A stretch of 14,800 bases of DNA from JBHIEE01 sp046760445 (GTDB lineage Bacteria; Acidobacteriota; Aminicenantia; JdFR-78), in the NCBI GenBank assembly GCA_046760445.1, contig JBHIEE010000073.1, forward strand, positions 1-14,800, in the 5' to 3' direction. The position numbers were made by a program, and so were the translations under genes. Under the pieces are notes generated by a model that was not told the origin of the DNA, ran no database searches, and saw nothing but the letters and a program-made list of their open reading frames with translations. Shown piece by piece: positions 6,879-14,481 of this stretch. Positions within the stretch are counted from its first letter, which is position 1. Each line of letters opens with the position of its first letter.

Positions 6879-7904
6879 ATGAAAAAGTTCTGGTTAAAAA
6901 TCAGTTTAGTGTTGATATTAACAACTATTTTTCTTTATATTTTTTTCAAAAGCGTTGATTGGAAAGAAGTACTTTTTTACTTGGGAAATTTTGACAAGAG
7001 ATATCTTCTTTTAATCATTATTTTGACTCCTTTTCACTATGTAACGAGAGCAGCGAAATGGAGATATCTTTTTGTCAGTCGAAAAAAGAATATTAAATTC
7101 AGTAACTTATTTTCAGCTAATGTAATTGGTTTTATGGTTAGTTACCTTTTACCTTTAAGAGCTGGAGAGATTGTTCGTCCAGTTTATCTTGGACAGAAAG
7201 AAAATATCAGTCGAAGTTTTTCTTTTGGCACAGTAGTGGTTGAGAGGATATTTGATTTATTAACTGTTCTTTTTCTTTTTGGTTTTTTCTGGCTTCTAAA
7301 ACCATTTTATCATTCCTATTTTCAGGAAAGAGAACAGGCTTTATCCCATCTTTCGTATATTAGCCTCATTGCTTTGAGTATTGGATTAGCTCTTATTTCA
7401 ATCATTATTTTTCTCTTTTTTTTCCAGAGCAAGGCGATTTCAGTTATTTCTTTTTTCCTTAAACCTTTTCCCAAGATTTCTCAAAAAGCTATTCACATTT
7501 CAAAAAATTTTCTTGAAGGGTTGAATTTTTTTCACTCTCCTCCTCATTTAATTCTCTACCTTTTTTTTTCCTTGGTTCAATGGGTATTTATTGGATTTTT
7601 TTCTTGGTTGGTATTATATAGTTTCGGAATATATTTTCCTTTCCCTTTGATTGTTCCTTATCTTATTTTAACTATGGTTGGAGCTTCAATTCCCACCCCT
7701 GGAATGGTGGGTGGTTTTCATGCTCTTAGTAAAATGGGATTGATTTCCCTCTATGGAGTGGATACTAATTTAGCTGTTGGTGCAACAATTGCCTTACATG
7801 CTATAATATATATAAGTACTATAGTAATGGGAGCTATAATTTTATGGAAAGAAGGAATTTCTTTTGCTCAGATTAGAAAATTAGAAAGGGAGATTAGTGT
7901 ATGA
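6879..7904 (+). CDS. Lysylphosphatidylglycerol synthase TM region/UPF0104-family membrane protein
   Basis: Polytopic inner-membrane protein of 341 aa with about eight hydrophobic segments (near 7-23, 41-57, 78-93, 118-140, 158-182, 224-248, 255-271 and 298-322). It matches the membrane-only branch of the LPG-synthase/flippase family: RAAKWRYL near 57-64, the signature R94-A-G-E97-I-V-R100, VVERIFD at 120-126 and the loop IPTPGMVGGFHA at 271-282. Family members with a soluble aminoacyl-transferase domain make lysyl-phosphatidylglycerol. That domain is absent here, so the reaction is unknown; lipid transfer or flipping, or a glycosyltransferase partner (AglD-like), are possibilities. There is no Shine-Dalgarno before ATG 6879, no upstream in-frame start, and the promoter lies directly against it. 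Its stop overlaps the nrdR start (ATGA), and it heads the five-gene operon. Confidence 0.88.
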   Translation: MKKFWLKISLVLILTTIFLYIFFKSVDWKEVLFYLGNFDKRYLLLIIILTPFHYVTRAAKWRYLFVSRKKNIKFSNLFSANVIGFMVSYLLPLRAGEIVRPVYLGQKENISRSFSFGTVVVERIFDLLTVLFLFGFFWLLKPFYHSYFQEREQALSHLSYISLIALSIGLALISIIIFLFFFQSKAISVISFFLKPFPKISQKAIHISKNFLEGLNFFHSPPHLILYLFFSLVQWVFIGFFSWLVLYSFGIYFPFPLIVPYLILTMVGASIPTPGMVGGFHALSKMGLISLYGVDTNLAVGATIALHAIIYISTIVMGAIILWKEGISFAQIRKLEREISV

Positions 7905-8356
7905 AATGTCCTTATTGTGAGTGTTTAGAAAATCGAGTGATTGATTCTCGAGAGAGTAAAGATGGTTTAACAATAAGAAGGAGAAGGAAATGTCTTGATT
8001 GTGGTAAAAGATTTACTACTTATGAGAGAATTGAGGAAATCCCATATATGGTGATCAAGAAAGATGGTCGAAGGGAACTGTTTGATCGAAATAAACTTCT
8101 CCATGGATTACTAAAAGCGTGTGAAAAAAGACCAGTGCCGGTAAAAACTTTGGAGAAAATCGCTGACGAAGTTGAATTTATTCTCCAAGAAAAGCCGGAA
8201 AAAGAAATTTCTACTTCAGAAATTGGCCAGGTTTTAATGAAAAAACTTAAAGAGTTGGATAAAGTGGCTTATGTCAGATTTGCTTCTGTCTATCGGGAAT
8301 TCAAGGATGTAATTGAATTTAAGAAAGAATTAGAAAATTTATTAAAAGAAAAATAG
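7901..8356 (+). CDS. nrdR: Transcriptional repressor NrdR
   Basis: Represses ribonucleotide reductase genes when (d)ATP is bound, by binding NrdR boxes in their promoters. At 151 aa it is the normal family length. The N-terminal zinc ribbon has C3, C6, C31 and C34 (MKCPYC and CLDCGKRF), preceded by a basic RRRRK stretch that contacts DNA. The ATP-cone domain covers about 49-139, including VIKKDGRRELFDRNKL and VAYVRFASVYREF. The ATG shares a 4-base ATGA overlap with the membrane-protein gene, with AGGGAG upstream inside that gene, so translation is probably coupled. No ribonucleotide reductase gene or canonical NrdR box is in this window, so its targets lie elsewhere. Its place beside hsp20 and lon suggests general housekeeping or stress co-expression rather than a dedicated nrd operon. 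Confidence 0.98.
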   Translation: MKCPYCECLENRVIDSRESKDGLTIRRRRKCLDCGKRFTTYERIEEIPYMVIKKDGRRELFDRNKLLHGLLKACEKRPVPVKTLEKIADEVEFILQEKPEKEISTSEIGQVLMKKLKELDKVAYVRFASVYREFKDVIEFKKELENLLKEK

Positions 8357-8367
8357 AGGGGGACAAA

Positions 8368-8808
8368 ATGGCTAAAAAATCCAGTTATCATTCCGAAATA
8401 TTAAAAATTGAACAAGAAATTAACAAAATCTTTGAGGATATATTCTCTAAAAATGAAAAGCATTTCTTTCTTGAGGAAGGATGGGTTCCTTTTGTTGATA
8501 TTTGTGAGAGGGAAAATGAAGTTCTAGTTAAAGTAGAACTTCCTGGAGTAGCCAAGAGAGATATAAAGATATTTCTTTCAGGAGACAGATTAGAAATTAA
8601 AGGAACAAAAAGAGAGCCAGCTAGAACAAGTAATATGAGATTTTTAAGATTAGAAAGAGAATATGGAAAATTTCATCGAGTATTGTCTCTTCCTTACGAG
8701 GTCAATCCTAAGAAAGCTAAAGCGTTCCTTAATAATGGAGTTTTAACTATTAAGTTAGATAAATTAGTAGGAGGGAAAGAGAAAGAGGTTGAGATTATAG
8801 TCGAGTGA
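8368..8808 (+). CDS. Small heat-shock protein (Hsp20/alpha-crystallin family)
   Basis: ATP-independent holdase that binds unfolding proteins in the cytoplasm and forms oligomers. The 146 aa comprise a short N-terminal arm (1-37), an alpha-crystallin domain (about 38-131) and a short tail. The domain begins PFVDICERENEVLVKVELPG and ends with the A-x-x-x-x-GVL signature (AFLNNGVLTIKL). The tail contains EIIVE, which supplies the I-x-V motif used to dock onto neighbouring subunits. An AGAGGGGG ribosome site lies just before ATG 8368. It starts 11 nt after nrdR and ends 48 nt before lon. Pairing a holdase with Lon makes functional sense, since clients that cannot refold would be degraded. No CIRCE or HAIR heat-shock operator is visible near it. 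Confidence 0.96.
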   Translation: MAKKSSYHSEILKIEQEINKIFEDIFSKNEKHFFLEEGWVPFVDICERENEVLVKVELPGVAKRDIKIFLSGDRLEIKGTKREPARTSNMRFLRLEREYGKFHRVLSLPYEVNPKKAKAFLNNGVLTIKLDKLVGGKEKEVEIIVE

Positions 8809-8856
8809 TTTTTGGAGGAGAAACTGGATTAAAAAAAGGTCAATAAGGAGGCAAAA

Positions 8857-11274
8857 ATGGTAGAGAATAATAAGAATAAAGACGAGAAAAAAATCGAGCA
8901 GGAATTAGAAGAGAAGATAAAGATACCAGATAGTCTTCCTGTTTTATTATTAAGAGATATTGTTGTCTTTCCCTATATGGTGGTTCCATTATTTGTTGGC
9001 AGAGAAAAATCGAAAAAAGCAATTGATGAGTCTTTGTCTAGTCATCGAATAATTTTATTGCTTACTCAAAAAGATATGGAGAAAGAAGAACCTAAGAGGG
9101 AAGATGTGTACCGAATTGGAACAGTGGCTCTAATTATGCGGATGTTAAAGCTTCCTGATGGAAGAATGAGAATTTTAGTTCAAGGATTGAGTCGAGCCGA
9201 AGTTTTAGAATTAGAAGAAGATAAACCGTATTACTTAGCTAAATTAAAAATGATTGGCGAAAAAGAATTAGAGAGGGAATCAATTGAAGTAGAAGCATTA
9301 ATCAGGAATGTTCGATCTGGATTAGAAAAAGCAGCCTCCTTAGGGAAATCTATTTCTCCTGAAGTGCTGATTATAGCTGCTAATGTAGATAATCCTGGAA
9401 GACTGGCTGATTTGGTAGCAGCCAATCTGGATTTAAAAGTAGAGGAGGCCCAAGCTATTTTGGAAACTGCAGATCCGATAGGAAGATTAAAGAAAGTTTA
9501 TGAATTTCTAACTAAAGAATTAGAGCTTTTGGATATTCAATACAAAATCAGTAGTCAGGCAAAAGGGGAGATGGATAAGATTCAAAGACAGTTCTTCTTG
9601 CGGCAACAATTAAAAGCAATTCAGAAGGAGTTAGGCGAAGGAAGTGAGCTCCAAGATGAAATTAATAACTATCGAGAAAAACTGTCTAAAATGAAAGTTC
9701 CTGAAGAAGTAAAAGAAGAATTGGAAAAGCAGATTAATCGACTTACCCAAATGCATCCTGAATCAGCTGAGACAACTGTTGTCCGGAATTATTTGGACTG
9801 GATGTTTAGTTTACCTTGGTCAAAAAGTACTAAGGATAACTTAAATTTAAAGTTAGCTAAGGAAATATTAGATGAAGATCATTATGGCTTAGAAAAGGTT
9901 AAAGAGAGAATTATTGAATATTTAGGGGTAAGAAAATTATCGAAAAAAATTAAAGGACCTATTCTTTGTTTTGTCGGCCCTCCAGGAGTAGGGAAGACTT
10001 CGTTAGGGCGGTCAATTGCTCGAGCCTTAGGAAGAAAATTCGTTCGTATTTCGCTTGGAGGAGTGAGAGATGAAGCTGAAATTAGAGGACACCGAAGAAC
10101 TTATGTCGGAGCTTTACCAGGAAGAATAATTCAAGGAATTAGACGAGCTGGTTCTAATAACCCTATTTTTATGATGGATGAAGTAGATAAAATTGGAGCT
10201 GATTTCAGAGGGGATCCCTCAGCTGCTCTTTTAGAAGTTTTAGACCCTGAGCAGAACTATTCTTTCCGAGATCATTATTTGGGCGTTCCTTTTGATTTAT
10301 CCAAGGTAATGTTTATTACTACTGCTAATTTATTAGACCCAATCCATCCTGCTTTTAGAGACAGAATGGAAATAATCCGTCTCCCGGGCTACACAGAGGA
10401 AGAAAAATTACAGATTGCAATAAGGCATCTGATACCCAAACAGATAAAAGAAAATGCCTTGAGTAAAAAATGGATTTCTTTCACTCCAGGAGCAATTAAG
10501 AAGATAATCTCTCTTTATACTCGGGAAGCAGGAGTAAGAAATTTAGAGAGAGAAATTGCCTCTATTTGTCGCAAAGTAGCTCGGAATATTGCTGAGGGAG
10601 AAAAAAAGTTAACCAGAATCACCGCTCGAAATGTTGAGAAATTTTTAGGTCCACCAAAAGTCTTTAAAGATCAAGTTCTTCAAAAGGATCAAATTGGAGT
10701 AGTTACTGGTGTAGCTTGGACAGCCACTGGAGGAGAAATTTTATATGTAGAAGCAACCAAAATGAAAGGTAAAGGAAGATTGACTTTAACTGGTTCCTTA
10801 GGGGATGTTATGAAGGAATCAGCTCAAGCTGCTTTGAGTTATGCTCGCTCACACGCCGAAGAATTTGGAATAAAAGAACAATTTTTCTCTAATTATGACT
10901 TCCATGTCCATATCCCAGAAGGAGCAATTCCTAAAGATGGACCTTCAGCTGGAATAACCATTGCTGCTGCTTTAATTTCTGTATTTACTGATCGCCCAGT
11001 AAGAAAAGATATCGCTATGACAGGTGAGATAACTTTGAGAGGAAATATATTGCCAGTGGGAGGAATAAAAGAGAAAGTATTAGCTGCACGAAGAGCTGGG
11101 GTTAAGAAAGTAATTCTCCCAGCTGAGAATAAAAAGGATTTAGTAGATATTCCTAAGAATTTAAAACGTGATATGACTTTTGTTTTTGTTCAAGAAATAA
11201 AAGAAGTCTTTAGAGAAGCACTATTACCATCAGTTAAACAAAAGGAGGCTCGAGTCGCTCAAATCGCTCAATGA
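8857..11274 (+). CDS. lon: ATP-dependent protease Lon
   Basis: Cytoplasmic homo-hexameric AAA+ serine protease that unfolds and degrades damaged and regulatory proteins. The 805 aa match bacterial LonA (about 780-810). Order: charged leader (1-24), N-terminal substrate domain (about 27-225), coiled-coil-rich region (about 230-310), AAA+ module with Walker A GPPGVGKT (374-381), Walker B IFMMDE (437-442) and a RDRME stretch near 501-505, then the protease domain with the Ser-Lys dyad S697 in DGPSAG and K740 in GGIKEK. The 43-residue spacing of the dyad equals that of E. coli Lon. An excellent AAGGAGG ribosome site precedes ATG 8857. The last four bases overlap the thiL start. The 48-nt gap after hsp20 shows no clear terminator or promoter, so it is probably read from upstream. 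Confidence 0.99.
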   Translation: MVENNKNKDEKKIEQELEEKIKIPDSLPVLLLRDIVVFPYMVVPLFVGREKSKKAIDESLSSHRIILLLTQKDMEKEEPKREDVYRIGTVALIMRMLKLPDGRMRILVQGLSRAEVLELEEDKPYYLAKLKMIGEKELERESIEVEALIRNVRSGLEKAASLGKSISPEVLIIAANVDNPGRLADLVAANLDLKVEEAQAILETADPIGRLKKVYEFLTKELELLDIQYKISSQAKGEMDKIQRQFFLRQQLKAIQKELGEGSELQDEINNYREKLSKMKVPEEVKEELEKQINRLTQMHPESAETTVVRNYLDWMFSLPWSKSTKDNLNLKLAKEILDEDHYGLEKVKERIIEYLGVRKLSKKIKGPILCFVGPPGVGKTSLGRSIARALGRKFVRISLGGVRDEAEIRGHRRTYVGALPGRIIQGIRRAGSNNPIFMMDEVDKIGADFRGDPSAALLEVLDPEQNYSFRDHYLGVPFDLSKVMFITTANLLDPIHPAFRDRMEIIRLPGYTEEEKLQIAIRHLIPKQIKENALSKKWISFTPGAIKKIISLYTREAGVRNLEREIASICRKVARNIAEGEKKLTRITARNVEKFLGPPKVFKDQVLQKDQIGVVTGVAWTATGGEILYVEATKMKGKGRLTLTGSLGDVMKESAQAALSYARSHAEEFGIKEQFFSNYDFHVHIPEGAIPKDGPSAGITIAAALISVFTDRPVRKDIAMTGEITLRGNILPVGGIKEKVLAARRAGVKKVILPAENKKDLVDIPKNLKRDMTFVFVQEIKEVFREALLPSVKQKEARVAQIAQ

Positions 11275-12257
11275 AAATTTCTGATTTGGGAGAGATTGAG
11301 TTAATTTCTAAAATTAGAGAGAGATTTCTAAGTTCAAACCTTGGAGTAGTCTTAGGAATTGGGGATGATGCCGCTATTGTTAGATTTCAAAATAGAAATA
11401 TAATTTTAACTAAAGATATATTAGTGGAAGATGTTCACTTTAAATTTTCTTTTCATCCAAGTAATTATCTGGGAAGGAAATGCTTAGCTGTTAACTTAAG
11501 TGACATTGCCGCAGTAGGGGGTGAACCTAAGTTTGTTTTACTTGGTTTAGCTTTACCTTCCAAGGTCACTTCAAATTGGATAAATGAGTTCTTTACAGGG
11601 TTTAAAACAGTCTGCCGAAAATATAGAGTGGCTTTAGTTGGAGGTGATATTTCATCTTCGTTGAGTAAAATTTTTATTTCTGTTTCCTTATTAGGAGAAG
11701 GGGAGAGAATAATTAGAAGAAAAGGTGCTAAACCTGGAGATTTAATTTTCGTTTCAGGATATTTAGGTGAGGCAAGTTATGGACTTTCTCTTCTTAAGAA
11801 GGGTATTAGACTCGGGCAAGATAGAAAAAAGGATTCGTATCTTAAAGCTTTTTTAAATCCGATTGCTCAAATTGAATTGGGGCAAGAACTCAGTCAAAAG
11901 CAAATTGCTTCTTCAATGATAGATATAAGTGACGGTTTGTCTACGGATTTATTCCATATTTGTCAGGAAAGCGGTGTAGGAGCAAGAATTTACCAAGATA
12001 AAATTCCTTTCTCAAAAAAATTCCTTTCAGAATCGATTAGAGTTGTTGAACGGTATGATTTAGCTCTTCATGGAGGAGAAGATTATCAACTTCTTTTCAC
12101 TGTCTCACCTACAAAAATGAAAGAAGTTGCGAATTTAAAGAAAAAAGTGAATTTCATTGGGTATATTACTGACCGAAAAAATCAACTGACCATAGTTAAT
12201 CAAAAAGGCGAGGAAATTCCTTTAAAAGTAAAAGGATACGAGCATTTCAAAAAGTGA
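11271..12257 (+). CDS. thiL: Thiamine-monophosphate kinase
   Basis: Phosphorylates thiamine monophosphate with ATP to give thiamine diphosphate, the active cofactor, in the cytoplasm. The 328 aa are full length for ThiL and show the PurM/AIR-synthase-like two-domain fold. Metal- and nucleotide-binding motifs: GIGDDAAI (29-36), KDILVEDVHF (48-57), LSDIAAVGG (76-84), ALVGGDIS (121-128), MIDISDGLSTDL (216-227) and GGEDYQL (268-274). ATG 11271 overlaps the lon stop by 4 bases (ATGA), so it is translationally coupled to lon. No other thiamine gene is nearby and no thiamine-pyrophosphate riboswitch is visible upstream, which fits expression as the last gene of a housekeeping operon. A 25-bp repeat and an A/T-rich inverted repeat begin immediately after its stop. 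Confidence 0.98.
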   Translation: MKISDLGEIELISKIRERFLSSNLGVVLGIGDDAAIVRFQNRNIILTKDILVEDVHFKFSFHPSNYLGRKCLAVNLSDIAAVGGEPKFVLLGLALPSKVTSNWINEFFTGFKTVCRKYRVALVGGDISSSLSKIFISVSLLGEGERIIRRKGAKPGDLIFVSGYLGEASYGLSLLKKGIRLGQDRKKDSYLKAFLNPIAQIELGQELSQKQIASSMIDISDGLSTDLFHICQESGVGARIYQDKIPFSKKFLSESIRVVERYDLALHGGEDYQLLFTVSPTKMKEVANLKKKVNFIGYITDRKNQLTIVNQKGEEIPLKVKGYEHFKK

Positions 12258-12258
12258 A

Positions 12259-12283
12259 TTTTCAAATGATCCTAACAAAGAGA
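12259..12283 (+). repeat. 25-bp dispersed intergenic repeat, copy A
   Basis: The segment beginning TTTTCAAATGATCCTAAC, directly after the thiL stop, matches 14457-14481 (after the FecR-gene stop) at 23 of 25 positions in the same orientation. It appears to be the left edge of a longer A/T-rich intergenic element that goes on in the CAAAATC-rich style. There is no coding potential. Confidence 0.6.
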
Positions 12284-12300
12284 TAAATCAAAATGCAAAA

Positions 12301-12422
12301 ATCAAAGGTAAAAATGACAGACCAAAAATCAAAAAGAAATATATTAAAAATTAATTGTATATGTAAAATAAAGACTACATAAATAAATTTTTGAATTTTA
12401 ATTTGTCATTTTAACTTTTGAT
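12301..12422. repeat. Long imperfect inverted repeat downstream of thiL
   Basis: Left arm 12301-12319 and right arm 12404-12422 are inverted copies matching at 17 of 19 positions (core AAAATGACA / TGTCATTTT). Weaker pairing continues inward to 12336 and 12387, leaving a loop of about 50 nt. It could end or stabilise the operon transcript. It lacks the GC-rich stem and U-run of a classic terminator. It fills most of the 309-nt gap between thiL and the next promoter. Confidence 0.5.
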
Positions 12423-12465
12423 ATTTGATTTTTAATTTTTATTTATTGTCTCTAAAACTTTCATC

Positions 12466-12483
12466 TGTCCTCAAAATAGGACA
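12466..12483. promoter_or_regulatory. 18-bp dyad, candidate enhancer-binding-protein site
   Basis: A perfect inverted repeat TGTCCT-CAAAAT-AGGACA, centred about 75 nt upstream of the predicted sigma-54 start site. An extra half-site GAGGAC (12512-12517) exactly complements the GTCCTC of the left arm. Position and symmetry fit the binding site of a dimeric sigma-54 activator. The activator itself is not in the window. Confidence 0.45.
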
Positions 12484-12522
12484 ACATAAAGATAGAATAA
12501 CCAGTAAAGAAGAGGACTGAAT

Positions 12523-12539
12523 TTGGCATAATACTTGCA
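12523..12539 (+). promoter_or_regulatory. Sigma-54 (-24/-12) promoter for the FecR/DUF6600 gene
   Basis: TTGGCATAATACTTGCA fits the sigma-54 consensus YTGGCAYR-N4-TTGCW at every constrained position, with the GG (12525-12526) and GC (12537-12538) pairs at the required 12-bp spacing. Transcription would start near 12550, 17 nt before the ATG, with the AAAGGAGG ribosome site (12554-12561) in between. The same bases contain TGGCATAAT, which could be read as an extended -10 sigma-70 box, but no fitting -35 lies upstream (GTAAAG at 17 nt). Confidence 0.7.
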
Positions 12540-12566
12540 TAAAGAATAAGTGGAAAGGAGGAAGAA

Positions 12567-14414
12567 ATGAAAAAGATAAATTTATTAATGGGAACGTTGA
12601 TTGTCTTTCTTCTACCTTTTTCCCTGTTAGGTTATCAAGAGAATTATTCGAGTTATAACCATTATACATTTGCTCGCTTGAGCTATGTTAAAGGAGATGT
12701 TTATCTTCAGAGAGCAGCTGACTTAGGATATGAGGAAGGAGTGGTCAATATGCCTATTTCTGAAGGCGATAGATTAGGAACGACAAATGGTCAGGCTGAA
12801 ATTTATCTTGGGAAAAGGAATTATCTCCGTTTAGATTATAATACTAAAGTTGATTTTCTCAATCTACCTCGAAGGGGCTATGATTTTATTGCTTTTCGCC
12901 TTTGGGCTGGAAATATTTATTTAAGGGTAAATTTTTTAGAAAGAGAGAAAAGTCTCGAAATTAAGACTCCAGATGCTGATTTTTATGTGTTGGAGGAAGG
13001 ATTATATCGTATAGATGTCAGAGATATTGGAGAAACAGAACTTTATGTTTTGGATGGGTTAGTAGAAGCAGTTGGAGATGAAGGTTCAATTTTAGTTAAA
13101 AGTGAACAGACTGTAGAATTAGTTAATGGCCGTTTTACTTCTCGCCCAACATATTTTTCCGCTTATTTGAGAGATGATTTTGATGAATGGAATAGATATC
13201 GAGACTCAGAAATTAATCGCCGGGTATCAAGAACTTATCTTCCTGAGGAAATAGGCGAGTATGAACGGGAATTGAATAATTATGGACGATGGGTTTACCA
13301 GTCTCCCTATGGATATGTTTGGATTCCGGTAAGCATAAGTTATGGTTGGAGACCATTTTACTATGGAAGATGGATCTGGTTACCTCTATGCGGTTGGACC
13401 TGGGTGCCATATGAACCTTGGGGTTGGGTGACTTATCATTATGGACGGTGGCATTGGAGTCCAGTTTTTGGTTGGTATTGGATTCCAACTACTGTATGGG
13501 GGCCTGCTTGGGTTTACTGGTATTGGGGAATCGACTATATTGGCTGGGGTCCATTAAGCTATTATGGTTATCCAGTAGTAATTACCAATAATTATTGTTA
13601 TGTTAGAGGTTATTATAATTCTGTCCCAGTGAATTCCAGAGCCACAGTATTTATTCATAAGAATCAACTTCGAGCGAGAAATGTTTCAAAAGCGGCTTTA
13701 AGCCAGAAAGAAATGACTAAAATCACAAGTTTAAGCAAAATATCAATTTCAAAAACGCAACCACCAGTTAGACCTGTTGGTAGTAAAATTGTTTCCCATC
13801 AACTAAGTGGAAAGAAAGTACTTTTAAAGAAAGATAATGAAAGGATGGAATTAAGAAAATTGCAAAAAACCACTTCAGAGAGAAGCAGAAGTTTTACTTC
13901 TCCAGAGAAGTATTCATCCTCAAAGGGGAGGATTACTACCAGATTTAAAAAGTTTGAATCTTCTTCGAGTAAAAGCACCTCAAAGAGTAAGACATCTCAG
14001 GAGAGAAAAATATTAAAGAAAGATAGGTCTGATTATAGTTATCCTTCCTCGAGATATTTTAAACCTCAAGGAGAATCAAGTAGAAAAATAAAATCGTCGT
14101 CAGATTACTCTTCAGGAAGAAAGAGCTACTCTGATCGCTATCGAATTTATCGTTACTCAGAATCGACCTCAAGAAGTGAAGGAGAAAGAAAAGTTTCTTC
14201 ATCTAAATCTCGTTCCTTTCTTAATGACATCCTGAATCACTTTTCCAGTAAAAAATCATATACCAAGCCCCAAAGAAGTTCCTCAAGTAAGAGTTATAGA
14301 AAATCGAGTTATAGATCATCTGGGTCTTCCAGGGTAACTTCAAGAAGTTATACCCGTAGTTCATCTTCTCGATCTAGCTCTTCTCGGACGGCAAGAGTTA
14401 AGAAAAAAGATTGA
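12567..14414 (+). CDS. Exported FecR-domain/DUF6600 protein with Ser/Lys/Arg-rich tail
   Basis: Function unknown; an envelope or periplasmic protein. A signal peptide (MKKINLLMGTLIVFLLPFSLLG) is followed by a FecR-like beta domain at about 36-190 (YVKGDVYLQRA, EGDRLGTTNGQAEIYL, LWAGNIYLRV, VLDGLVEAV). Next is a DUF6600-type segment at about 239-335, extraordinarily rich in Trp and Tyr. It is built from three tandem units that each start with YGRW (239, 266 and 292) and carry a W-x-P motif, ending IGWGPLSYYGYP. The last 240 or so residues are low-complexity and basic (Ser, Lys, Arg, Tyr), probably disordered. FecR itself senses iron transport, but no sigma factor or TonB receptor is next to this gene, so that role is not implied. 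AAAGGAGG lies 5 nt before the ATG. It stands as a single transcription unit behind a sigma-54-type promoter. Binding of polysaccharide, lipopolysaccharide or nucleic acid by the tail is only a guess. Confidence 0.86.
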   Translation: MKKINLLMGTLIVFLLPFSLLGYQENYSSYNHYTFARLSYVKGDVYLQRAADLGYEEGVVNMPISEGDRLGTTNGQAEIYLGKRNYLRLDYNTKVDFLNLPRRGYDFIAFRLWAGNIYLRVNFLEREKSLEIKTPDADFYVLEEGLYRIDVRDIGETELYVLDGLVEAVGDEGSILVKSEQTVELVNGRFTSRPTYFSAYLRDDFDEWNRYRDSEINRRVSRTYLPEEIGEYERELNNYGRWVYQSPYGYVWIPVSISYGWRPFYYGRWIWLPLCGWTWVPYEPWGWVTYHYGRWHWSPVFGWYWIPTTVWGPAWVYWYWGIDYIGWGPLSYYGYPVVITNNYCYVRGYYNSVPVNSRATVFIHKNQLRARNVSKAALSQKEMTKITSLSKISISKTQPPVRPVGSKIVSHQLSGKKVLLKKDNERMELRKLQKTTSERSRSFTSPEKYSSSKGRITTRFKKFESSSSKSTSKSKTSQERKILKKDRSDYSYPSSRYFKPQGESSRKIKSSSDYSSGRKSYSDRYRIYRYSESTSRSEGERKVSSSKSRSFLNDILNHFSSKKSYTKPQRSSSSKSYRKSSYRSSGSSRVTSRSYTRSSSSRSSSSRTARVKKKD

Positions 14415-14456
14415 TTTAGGCTCCCCAATTTAAAACTCTACATTCTGAAAAAAGGG

Positions 14457-14481
14457 TTTTCAAATAATCCTAACAAAAAGA
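14457..14481 (+). repeat. 25-bp dispersed intergenic repeat, copy B
   Basis: This copy begins TTTTCAAATAATCCTAAC, 43 nt after the FecR-gene stop, and matches 12259-12283 at 23 of 25 positions. The following A/T-rich DNA (CCAAATTACAAAAACATTAAA) resembles but does not copy the downstream part of copy A. Confidence 0.6.

Noticed and set aside
8809..8856. Heat-shock operator (CIRCE or HAIR) before lon or hsp20
   Set aside because: No TTAGCACTC/GAGTGCTAA or CTTGAGT/ACTCAAG type repeat is present in either gap.
13213..13488. Minus-strand 91-codon frame inside the FecR/DUF6600 gene
   Set aside because: It is a mirror of the Trp/Tyr-rich repeat codons, with no start signal; the plus-strand gene explains the region.
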